Below are positions 1-5,075 of a DNA stretch of 9,514 nt, one piece after another. Source of the DNA: an uncultured Bacilli bacterium. GTDB taxonomy: Bacteria > Bacillota_I > Bacilli_A > RF39 > UBA660. Location: NCBI GenBank assembly GCA_934148875.1, contig CAKPDJ010000050.1, positions 1-9,514 on the forward strand. Direction: 5' to 3'. A program made the translations under genes and the position numbers. The stretch's first letter is position 1. Each line of letters begins with the position of its first letter. A model generated the notes under the pieces. The model made no database searches and was not told the origin of the DNA. It worked only from the letters and a program-made list of their open reading frames with translations.

Positions 1-6
1 CTCCTC
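1..6 (-). promoter_or_regulatory. Ribosome binding site of a gene starting left of the window
   Basis: The minus strand reads GAGGAG here, a strong Shine-Dalgarno core, about 7 nt past the -10 box of the MerR-type promoter. The transcript would carry a very short leader, with its start codon just outside the window. Confidence 0.45.
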
Positions 7-12
7 AAATTA

Positions 13-43
13 TTTATACAACCTACTCTAAGGGGAGAGTCAA
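13..43 (-). promoter_or_regulatory. MerR-type promoter/operator reading out of the left edge
   Basis: Read on the minus strand, TTGACT (38-43) is followed after 19 nt by TATAAA (13-18). The long spacer holds the dyad ACTCTCCCCTTAGAGT (25-40). A 19-bp spacer filled by a CTCC-CTTAGAG-type dyad is the hallmark of promoters activated by MerR-family regulators, which untwist the DNA to align -35 and -10; BmrR-like operators look very similar. The regulated gene, quite possibly the merR-like gene itself, would begin just left of position 1. The regulator is not in the window, so the family assignment rests on promoter shape alone. Confidence 0.65.
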
Positions 44-82
44 TAATTTTTAATGAAATTTTTTAAATTATTAAATTGTAAT

Positions 83-328
83 TTATCTCTTGGTATGTGC
101 CGTTATAATTGTATAACTATATGAATTTATAGTAATTATTATATTATCTATTTCACAATACCAATTCTTGCCTTGTTTATAGATATTACAATTTTTATCT
201 AAAACTTTATTTTTACAATATTGGACTACATCATTAGTATCTAATTTAAGATTTTTCTTAATTCTATTAATGCCCATTTCAGTAGTATGAACTTTATCTA
301 TATTAAATAATAGTATTTCTTTATTCAT
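83..328 (-). CDS. DUF3781 family protein
   Basis: This small cytoplasmic protein of 81 residues is recognised as DUF3781 from its conserved blocks: KVHTTEMGxxRIKKNL (about 13-28), the LDTNDVVQYCKNK stretch (29-41), GKNWYCEIDN (53-62) and the C-terminal NSYSYTIITAH (68-78). Its length is normal for the family, so it looks intact. I know of no established biochemical role for the family. The start is ATG, with GGAG ten bases upstream, a rather long spacing. It lies 29 bp after the Cys-rich gene on the same strand, so the two are probably co-transcribed. A MerR-type promoter lies just downstream, pointing the same way. Family call is confident; function unknown. Confidence 0.85.
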   Translation of the reverse strand: MNKEILLFNIDKVHTTEMGINRIKKNLKLDTNDVVQYCKNKVLDKNCNIYKQGKNWYCEIDNIIITINSYSYTIITAHTKR

Positions 329-357
329 TTATAATCATCTCCATATATTGTAATTTA

Positions 358-801
358 CTAAAACCTCTTATTCCAATAATCTTCCGATTCTTTTTTTGTT
401 AGTTTTCTAATTTCAGTATTAGGAAATTCTTTATATTCATTTGCACTAAATAATGCTTTATTATTAGTACATACTTTATCTTTATTCTTTTTTAAATAAT
501 CTAACATTTCCTTATCATCTATAAATATTTTATATGACTTTCTTCCTGACTTACTTACTATTTCATAAGCACCACAACATTTTTTAGTAATATAATCTGC
601 TGTTCTTAAATATAATTTTGCTACTCCGAGTGTTTTAAAAGGAAAGTTCCATCTTCGCAAATGTCTTTCTGGGTGTTCCCCTATACAAATACATCTACCA
701 CAAGTTCCACATATATATTGTTCGTGATTTTCTAAACAATCAAGATTTTCTAATCGTGGTCTTTTAGTATTATCTTCACTATAACATTCTATACATTCCA
801 T
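358..801 (-). CDS. Conserved Cys-rich zinc-ribbon-like protein of unknown function
   Basis: This 147-residue soluble protein has a metal-site-like N-terminus: C3-x2-C6, C22, C31-x2-C34-x2-C37-x-C39, then H43 and H47 before a basic HLRRWNFPF stretch (47-55). The CxxC pairs suggest one or two structural zinc sites. The middle (AKLYLRTADYITKK, 61-74) and GRKSYKIFIDDKEMLDYLKKNKDKVC (86-111) look like a compact alpha/beta domain; C75, C76 and C111 fall outside the ribbon. I recall similar uncharacterised proteins of about 145 residues in Bacillota but can name no Pfam family. No membrane segment or signal peptide is visible. It is first in a two-gene unit with the DUF3781 gene. The ribosome site before the ATG (GAGATGAAG) is weak. 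Zinc binding is inferred from motif only. Confidence 0.7.
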   Translation of the reverse strand: MECIECYSEDNTKRPRLENLDCLENHEQYICGTCGRCICIGEHPERHLRRWNFPFKTLGVAKLYLRTADYITKKCCGAYEIVSKSGRKSYKIFIDDKEMLDYLKKNKDKVCTNNKALFSANEYKEFPNTEIRKLTKKESEDYWNKRF

Positions 802-844
802 AATACTTCATCTCACTTTCAAATTACTATTTACCTGTCACTTC

Positions 845-874
845 TATATATAATTATAACATCATTTTTGCCAA
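845..874 (-). promoter_or_regulatory. Probable promoter of the Cys-rich/DUF3781 unit
   Basis: On the minus strand TTGGCA (869-874) is followed by a very AT-rich run with overlapping -10 candidates: TATATA at 847-852 (16-nt spacer) or 845-850 (18-nt spacer). A better hexamer, TATAAT (853-858), sits too close to this -35. The location, about 45 bp upstream of the ATG, suits a promoter, but the exact boxes are uncertain. Confidence 0.4.
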
Positions 875-923
875 TTTTATCACTAACAAAACATCCAAGA
901 GTCATCCAATATTTTTAAACACA

Positions 924-938
924 TTCCAACTGTTGGAA
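924..938. repeat. Perfect 15-bp palindrome, possible operator
   Basis: TTCCAAC-T-GTTGGAA has 7-bp arms around one base. It lies about 120 bp upstream of the Cys-rich gene and 50 bp upstream of the probable promoter, where a regulator could bind. It is too tight (one-base centre) to be an RNA hairpin of the same arm length, so a protein-binding site is likelier. The regulator is unknown. Confidence 0.4.
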
Positions 939-985
939 ACAAATTATAGTTCCATAATACCTTTAATCAAAAGGGATAAATAAAA

Positions 986-1109
986 AGGATGGTAGAGTTC
1001 TTACATATTTTTAATTCAATTTTGCAAGTGCAAAATAAGAAATGATGGCACTATAAAGTCTTTATTTATAAGACATTAAATATACTAGTGCTATCATACT
1101 CTTTATCCT
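986..1109 (+). ncRNA. Nested inverted-repeat region, possible structured RNA
   Basis: Three helices nest here. An outer stem joins 986-998 (AGGATGGTAGAGT) to 1098-1109 (ACTCTTTATCCT) with one bulged T. Inside are a palindrome at 1019-1036 (ATTTTGCA-AG-TGCAAAAT) and a stem joining 1044-1053 (GATGGCACTA) to 1086-1095 (TAGTGCTATC), capped by GTCTT/AAGAC (1058-1062/1070-1074). The imperfect positions are all G-U on the plus strand and would be A-C on the minus strand, which favours a plus-strand transcript. However, the minus-strand copy would end in TTTTTATTT after the closing stem, terminator-like. No known RNA family is recognised. A miniature transposable element is an alternative, but no target-site duplication is evident. 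Confidence 0.4.
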
Positions 1110-1155
1110 GCTTAATAATTGTTATCAAATTTTTTGCTAAATTTAGTTATTTTCA

Positions 1156-1164
1156 TGGTATACT
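1156..1164 (+). promoter_or_regulatory. Extended -10 promoter of the putative small RNA
   Basis: TGGTATACT is an extended -10 (TG-N-TATACT, hexamer at 1159-1164). No good -35 stands at 17 nt; TTGCTA (1134-1139) is 19 nt upstream. Extended -10 promoters tolerate weak -35 boxes. Transcription would begin near 1171. Confidence 0.45.
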
Positions 1165-1170
1165 TATATC

Positions 1171-1284
1171 AGTTAGTAGTTTATTACTACCTATGATTTA
1201 GATATTAAAGGTTGTCCGACTTCAACCTTTATGGCTCCAAATGAATACAACTTACGAACCTATTATGGTGTCGTAAGTTTTTTT
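1171..1284 (+). ncRNA. Putative small RNA of about 115 nt, family not recognised
   Basis: The unit has a promoter, three successive hairpins and a terminator, with no gene on the same strand behind it. Hairpin 1 is GTAGT/ACTAC (1176-1180/1186-1190). Hairpin 2 is a perfect 9-bp stem (1206-1214/1223-1231) with loop TCCGACTT. Hairpin 3 is the terminator (1249-1279). No open frame with a ribosome site is visible inside. It resembles a stand-alone sRNA or an orphan leader. It does not match any riboswitch consensus I can recall, and no anti-repeat was found that would make it a tracrRNA. Its upstream limit is uncertain: it could be the 3' part of a longer transcript including 986-1109. Confidence 0.45.
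1249..1284 (+). terminator. Intrinsic terminator of the putative small RNA
   Basis: AACTTACGA (1249-1257) pairs perfectly with TCGTAAGTT (1271-1279), and ACC/GGT inside the loop can extend the stem past a single mismatch. A run of seven T (1278-1284) follows. The T run is only on the plus-strand exit side, giving the direction. Confidence 0.8.
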
Positions 1285-1287
1285 ACA

Positions 1288-1316
1288 TCCAAAATCTAAC
1301 CCACCGTTAGCTTGGA
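1288..1316. repeat. Compact hairpin just after the small-RNA terminator
   Basis: TCCAA (1288-1292) pairs with TTGGA (1312-1316), and CTAAC (1296-1300) pairs with GTTAG (1306-1310) around the loop CCACC. There is no T run on either side, so it is not a terminator. Role unknown. Confidence 0.4.
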
Positions 1317-1442
1317 AGACATATATAGATGTTCTTCTAGAAATTAAAATATTTATAAATGCTTAATTTTAAAACAATAGAAACATTAAAACTTAATTCT
1401 ACTATTATCAATATTATTAATCGAAAAAGATTAAAACAAAAG

Positions 1443-1484
1443 AAAAAGATGATTTTAAGTTATAACACTCATTATCATCTTTTT
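1443..1484 (-). terminator. Intrinsic terminator of the VanZ unit (possibly bidirectional)
   Basis: AAAAAGATGAT (1443-1453) pairs perfectly over 11 bp with ATCATCTTTTT (1474-1484). On the minus strand it starts two bases after the TAG of the last gene of the unit and exits into a T-rich run. The symmetric A/T tracts would also let it stop plus-strand transcription. Confidence 0.8.
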
Positions 1485-1486
1485 AA

Positions 1487-2221
1487 CTACCTTTGTTTTG
1501 AACAGAAAACAACTTCATTTGTTTCTTCATTAAAAGCGGCTAGTAAAAAATTAACATGATTACAATAATCAGAATCATCACATCTTCCTTCAATTAAATA
1601 TATAGTATAATCATCTTCGTTTTCATAATATGCTGGAGTATATATAAATGCACTAGCAAGTAGTCCATTTTTTTCTGTATATTCTTTCTTATGACCAATC
1701 CATATTGCTTTATTCTTATACTCTTTATCAAACTTTTCTTTTGTCATGTTATCATCTATGTAGTATAAAGAATAAATTGGCCCACTTTGAAAAAACATCG
1801 GTGCATAATAGAATTCAATATCTTTAGCATTAGATGGTATTTTTGATGGAAAAACATTTTTAAGCCTTTTTCCAGTTACGTAATAATTATAATATTTAGG
1901 ATCAGTTACCGGATTTGTAGCAGATAATAACACACAAACAAATGATGATATCAAATAATAGAACACTAAGAATAAACTTATAATAATAGATATTAGTTTA
2001 AAAATATTTTTATATTTTTCTTTAAAACGATGAGATAATATAGTAATTATAAAAAATATAAAAAACGGAATAAAACTAGCTAAAAAAATTATTGCTTTTT
2101 CTCTAGTAGGGAGTCCAATTGCATTTGAGCCATAAAGCAAAATACCTATTAGCAAAGTTATTGCACACATTAATACAGAAAACTTACTATATTTAAATAT
2201 TTCTTTTATTTTAGTTTTCAT
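1487..2221 (-). CDS. Membrane protein with C-terminal extracytoplasmic domain, unknown
   Basis: The 244-residue product starts with three hydrophobic helices (about 14-33, 43-62 and 75-100), after which a polar domain of about 140 residues would lie outside the cell. That domain is rich in Tyr, Asp and Glu and carries three Cys (in GRCDDSDYC and near the end, VVFCSK) that could form a disulfide. No family is recognised. The ATG overlaps the stop of the upstream XRE-VanZ gene by 11 nt, a typical sign of translational coupling, and a terminator follows immediately, so this is the last gene of a three-gene unit. Its architecture mirrors the first gene of the unit (helices then an outer domain), though I see no clear sequence similarity. 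A sensor or immunity-like partner of the VanZ protein is possible but unproven. Confidence 0.6.
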   Translation of the reverse strand: MKTKIKEIFKYSKFSVLMCAITLLIGILLYGSNAIGLPTREKAIIFLASFIPFFIFFIITILSHRFKEKYKNIFKLISIIISLFLVFYYLISSFVCVLLSATNPVTDPKYYNYYVTGKRLKNVFPSKIPSNAKDIEFYYAPMFFQSGPIYSLYYIDDNMTKEKFDKEYKNKAIWIGHKKEYTEKNGLLASAFIYTPAYYENEDDYTIYLIEGRCDDSDYCNHVNFLLAAFNEETNEVVFCSKQR

Positions 2222-3107
2222 TTGACACCTCTTTATTTCTTTTAATTAACAAATTATAGCATATATAAAATAACATCATTCCCAAAGTACATGTTATTAA
2301 ATCATCAATATCTAATACACCAACTTTAAAAATTAACTGAAATACTTCTATTAATAAGATTATACCAAATGATAATATAAAATTAACTGAAAACTTATTA
2401 ATTTTAAAAATTTCAATTAAGAAATATTCTAAAGGCATAAATACCAACAAATTACCAAATACATTTATAATAATTGAATATGTTGTTCCATCCTTAAATA
2501 CATCAATTATAGACTTAAAAGGAATCAAATTATAACTATTGATACTACTGTATCTAGCAAAAATAACCATATTAAACAACAATATTATATAATATACAAA
2601 TATTATTATCTGGGAAAGTCTCTTTACTTTCTTTTTATCTTCAATTTTTTCAACATAATTATTTCCATATATTTTATTGCCAATAATTACAAAAGCAGAA
2701 GAAATTCCCATAATGAATAGTCGAATAAAATAATTTAATTCAATATTTGGATCGTACTCAAACCTCAAATAAAATAAGAACGATAATATTGATAACATAT
2801 AAAAGAATACTACAAGTTTAAACTGAATATTAAATTTGTTCTTTTTTGTAATTTCATTATATTCAAGTAACTGTTCAACATTATCTTTTGATTTCTTATT
2901 TTCTTCTCCGTTTAATAATTCCGACACATCAACATTTAATTCTTTCGATAATGGAAGAAGTAAAGAAATATCAGGAGTACCTCTGCCTGTTTCCCATCTT
3001 GAAACAGCTTTTTCCGTAACAAACAACTTTTCTGCTAATTCATCTTGAGTAATTCCTAATTCTTTTCTTTTCATTTTTATAAAGTTAGAAATTTTATTTA
3101 AGTCCAC
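2211..3107 (-). CDS. XRE-family HTH regulator fused to a VanZ-like membrane domain
   Basis: The N-terminus (residues about 5-60) is a Cro/cI-type helix-turn-helix with the typical LGITQDELAEKLFVTEKAVSRWETGRGTPD pattern. A linker rich in Lys and Asn leads to about six membrane helices (96-114, 126-143, 165-184, 205-227, 242-260, 272-288). The last three carry VanZ signatures: NVFGNLLVFMPL (215-226), IEVFQL (253-258) and GVLDIDDLITCTLG (263-276). VanZ proteins are linked to low-level teicoplanin resistance, and VanZ-like domains occur widely in cell-envelope proteins; a membrane-tethered DNA-binding protein is the inferred form here. Start: a GTG nine bases further upstream (3116) also reads in frame, but AGGTGA stands five bases before the GTG at 3107, so 3107 (298 residues) is preferred. 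It overlaps the upstream gene by 14 nt and the downstream gene by 11. Confidence 0.85.
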   Translation of the reverse strand: MDLNKISNFIKMKRKELGITQDELAEKLFVTEKAVSRWETGRGTPDISLLLPLSKELNVDVSELLNGEENKKSKDNVEQLLEYNEITKKNKFNIQFKLVVFFYMLSILSFLFYLRFEYDPNIELNYFIRLFIMGISSAFVIIGNKIYGNNYVEKIEDKKKVKRLSQIIIFVYYIILLFNMVIFARYSSINSYNLIPFKSIIDVFKDGTTYSIIINVFGNLLVFMPLEYFLIEIFKINKFSVNFILSFGIILLIEVFQLIFKVGVLDIDDLITCTLGMMLFYICYNLLIKRNKEVSNEN

Positions 3108-3741
3108 TTTTATCACCTACTAATTTGCAGTTATGTGTTTCTAAATATTTTTCATATTTATTTTGTGATACTTCATTTCGTTCGTTATAAGATATATTTA
3201 TTATACCATTAATTTTTAAAATTTCATAATGCTTACCAATACTATAATGAAATTTGTCAATGGCTCCGGCAGAATATGAATACACTTCGTAATTATTATC
3301 ACAGTAATAGTGCGTATCTTCATATATATCATTCATACCTTGTTCTTCATCTAAATCTGTACCAAACGTGAGTAAAAAACTAAAAAATAATGGCAAGAAA
3401 TACATACAACCAAATACTACTATCAAAGCTGAAATAATTCTTATAGAATGTTTTTCCGTAAATCCTGTTATACATAATAATATAATATTAGAAAAAGCAA
3501 AACTCCATTGTAGTATATTTTTAGAAAATAACCGTATTAACAAATAAACAACAATTATTAAAGTCTTATGTTTTATTTTCTTTCTAAAAACAATTAAAAT
3601 AATTCCATTTACTATTATTAAAATAAACATAAATATTTTATATAGCAATCCATAAATTTTTAAACTCTCTAAAAATAAATTATAAGTTACAAACAATATC
3701 AACATAGTTAAAGTATAATAATTCATAAATTTTTGTCTCAT
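3094..3741 (-). CDS. Membrane protein with C-terminal outer domain, unknown
   Basis: The 215-residue product has about five hydrophobic helices (8-24, 31-52, 58-72, 80-94, 102-126), then a polar domain of about 85 residues. The outer domain has two Cys (147 and 205) placed to close a disulfide around YSYSAGAIDKFHYSIGKHYE and INISYNERNE. I do not recognise the family. The frame is open to an ATG at 3792, but GAAGGA sits about six bases before the ATG at 3741, so the shorter start is chosen. It is first in the three-gene unit and overlaps the XRE-VanZ gene by 14 nt. Co-translation suggests that the three proteins act together in the membrane; what they sense or resist cannot be told from sequence. 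Confidence 0.65.
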   Translation of the reverse strand: MRQKFMNYYTLTMLILFVTYNLFLESLKIYGLLYKIFMFILIIVNGIILIVFRKKIKHKTLIIVVYLLIRLFSKNILQWSFAFSNIILLCITGFTEKHSIRIISALIVVFGCMYFLPLFFSFLLTFGTDLDEEQGMNDIYEDTHYYCDNNYEVYSYSAGAIDKFHYSIGKHYEILKINGIINISYNERNEVSQNKYEKYLETHNCKLVGDKSGLK

Positions 3742-3768
3742 AAAATTCCTTCTTTCTAAAAACATCTT

Positions 3769-3809
3769 ATTATAATTATAAAAAGAAGTCATCCTATGAA
3801 TCGTAGGAT
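3769..3809 (-). promoter_or_regulatory. Possible promoter and operator of the VanZ unit
   Basis: Two overlapping TATAAT hexamers (minus strand, 3769-3774 and 3775-3780) lie about 30 bp before the chosen ATG. Just upstream is an inverted repeat ATCCTA/TAGGAT (3791-3796/3804-3809) with a 7-nt centre, covering where the -35 should be; no good -35 hexamer is seen. A dyad there would suit autoregulation by the XRE domain encoded in the unit. Confidence 0.35.
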
Positions 3810-3924
3810 TAAAATAAATCTGTTATATTATTTATATATTAAGAGTTTTGAAAAAAGTTGTGTACTGCATACTTATTCAGCCATCTCTCATATTAATAGA
3901 AAACTCATAAATTATTTTTAAGAT

Positions 3925-3960
3925 TAATAAATACTAACTAGAAATGGTTAGTTTTTATTA
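3925..3960 (+). terminator. AT-rich hairpin, weak terminator candidate
   Basis: TAATAAATACTAAC (3925-3938) pairs with GTTAGTTTTTATTA (3947-3960) over 14 bp with one T-T mismatch and an 8-nt loop. T-rich sequence lies in the 3' arm on the plus strand, but no plus-strand gene precedes it, so its function is unclear. Confidence 0.3.
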
Positions 3961-4023
3961 TGGAAAAAAGCAATTAACATACTAACGACAAAAACTAGTG
4001 AGTTTAAAATAAGTAAAGGCATA

Positions 4024-4059
4024 TAAAAAGCCACAATTCTACATCAGAAAATTGTGACT
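4024..4059 (-). terminator. Intrinsic terminator of the lemA-DUF2207-radical SAM operon
   Basis: On the minus strand AGTCACAATT pairs with AATTGTGGCT over 10 bp (one G-U) and is followed by TTTTTAT. It lies 26 bp after the stop codon of the radical SAM gene and has the right polarity for this operon. Confidence 0.85.
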
Positions 4060-4085
4060 TATATATTATATTAAAATAATATTTT

Positions 4086-5075
4086 TTATTTTGAACAGCC
4101 TACATCTTTATGGTTTAAGTCTTTATATAATGCATAGGTTAGGCACTTTAATCCACCGGAACATTTTTGTGAGTGTTCACAGTCTTTACAATCATCTGGT
4201 ATTGTATCTTTTTGAATCTCCTTTAAAACATAACTATTTTTGTACAAATTATACATATTGTCTTTTAATAAATTTCCAATTACTATTGGCATTCTTCTAC
4301 ATGGAACTAAATCACCATTTTCCATAACTGTTAAAAGACTTTTCCCAGCTGTACAAGTATATGGATAATCATTAGTCATTTGAAATTGTAATGCTCTATA
4401 CATTGCAACATTTGTTTTACTTTTTTTAGCTTTCAATTTAATTCTTTCATTTTCCATTATTTTCAAATACTCACTTGTTTCTTCTCTCGTCATCTGCAAG
4501 TTAAGTTCATTACTTTGATTTAACGGAATAAATCGATCGGACCAAACATTATCAACACCAAGTTTTTCTGCAAATTTAACTACTTTAGGAAACTCCTTAT
4601 AATTAATTTTAGTTGCAGTAAAAGATATTGAAACAAAGATGTTATATTTTTTTAAACATTTAATAGCAGAGGCTACTTTTTTATATACGTTTTTTCCTCT
4701 TATATAATCGTTAGTCCTCTTTCCACCTTCTAGACTAACCTGAACATATTCAGGATTATATTCACTTATTTTTTTAGCAATTTCATCATTAATTAATGTT
4801 CCATTTGTAAGTATAGAAAACGAATATAAGTCTTTGTCTTTTTTAAACTCATCTAATATTTTAAAAAAATAAGGAGAACACAATGGCTCTCCACCAGTTA
4901 AATTTACGTGTCCTTTAACATTCAACTTCCTTAAAAGCTCTCTATATTGTTCAAGAATTATTAATAATTCTTGGTATGACAATGCAACAGGTTTGTGATT
5001 TTCTTGATAGCAATGTAAGCATTTCAAATTACATACTTCACTCAAGTGCCACTGCAATACAAATTGCTTTACCAC
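4086..5075 (-). CDS. Radical SAM enzyme with SPASM-like C-terminal domain
   Basis: From the GTG at 5075 the product is 329 residues. C15-x3-C19-x2-C22 (CNLKCLHCY) binds the radical SAM [4Fe-4S] cluster, and GGEP (61-64) is the SAM-binding motif. The C-terminus carries C241, C259, C296-x2-C299-x5-C305-x5-C311 and C327. This is a SPASM-type arrangement (CSGGLKCLTYAL) for auxiliary clusters, as in enzymes that modify ribosomal peptides; the CxxxC pair of classical SPASM is here Cx5C. The frame is open upstream to 5135, but that extra part (MRWRMFFLRW...) is only the repeat tail of the upstream gene in another frame. GTG at 5075 follows GGAGG sequences and overlaps the upstream stop as GTGGTAA, indicating translational coupling. 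The adjacent Cys/Gly-rich tail is the obvious candidate substrate (inference). Radical SAM peptide maturases acting on ACGX-repeat peptides are a comparison from memory. Confidence 0.9.
   Translation of the reverse strand: MVKQFVLQWHLSEVCNLKCLHCYQENHKPVALSYQELLIILEQYRELLRKLNVKGHVNLTGGEPLCSPYFFKILDEFKKDKDLYSFSILTNGTLINDEIAKKISEYNPEYVQVSLEGGKRTNDYIRGKNVYKKVASAIKCLKKYNIFVSISFTATKINYKEFPKVVKFAEKLGVDNVWSDRFIPLNQSNELNLQMTREETSEYLKIMENERIKLKAKKSKTNVAMYRALQFQMTNDYPYTCTAGKSLLTVMENGDLVPCRRMPIVIGNLLKDNMYNLYKNSYVLKEIQKDTIPDDCKDCEHSQKCSGGLKCLTYALYKDLNHKDVGCSK

Larger units (their letters stand above)
802..1486. other. Non-coding region of about 685 bp rich in inverted repeats
   Basis: No credible protein gene lies here; the only sizeable frame crosses a terminator and runs antisense into the next gene. 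In order the stretch holds: the probable promoter of the leftward unit (845-874), the palindrome at 924-938, the nested inverted repeats at 986-1109, a small-RNA-like unit with promoter and terminator (1156-1284), a compact hairpin at 1288-1316, an imperfect hairpin near 1317-1340 (GAAGA-CAT / ATG-TTCTTC with a bulge), and the terminator of the rightward neighbour at 1443-1484. Confidence 0.7.
3742..4023. other. Intergenic region between the VanZ unit and the lemA operon
   Basis: Apart from the promoter/operator candidate next to the VanZ unit and a long AT-rich hairpin at 3925-3960, nothing coding is seen; frames are short and lack ribosome sites. Confidence 0.5.

Noticed and set aside
42..72. 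AATAATTT/AAATTATT inverted repeat as terminator after DUF3781
   Set aside because: The stem is A-T only with a 15-nt loop; such pairs are common by chance in DNA this AT-rich.
986..1109. Insertion sequence or transposon
   Set aside because: There is no transposase frame and no evident target-site duplication; the inverted repeats nest as an RNA-like fold.
1171..1284. tracrRNA of a Cas9 system or a known riboswitch
   Set aside because: There are no CRISPR repeats, cas genes or anti-repeat in the window, and no riboswitch consensus is recognisable; no gene follows on the same strand.
1359..1559. Plus-strand open frame of 66 residues
   Set aside because: It has no ribosome site, runs through the 1443-1484 terminator hairpin and is antisense to the end of the membrane-protein gene; Asn/Lys/Ile-rich composition is expected from AT-rich DNA.
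3742..3792. Longer start of the first VanZ-unit gene
   Set aside because: The ATG at 3741 has GAAGGA at good spacing, while the one at 3792 lacks a site and would lie upstream of the candidate -10 boxes.
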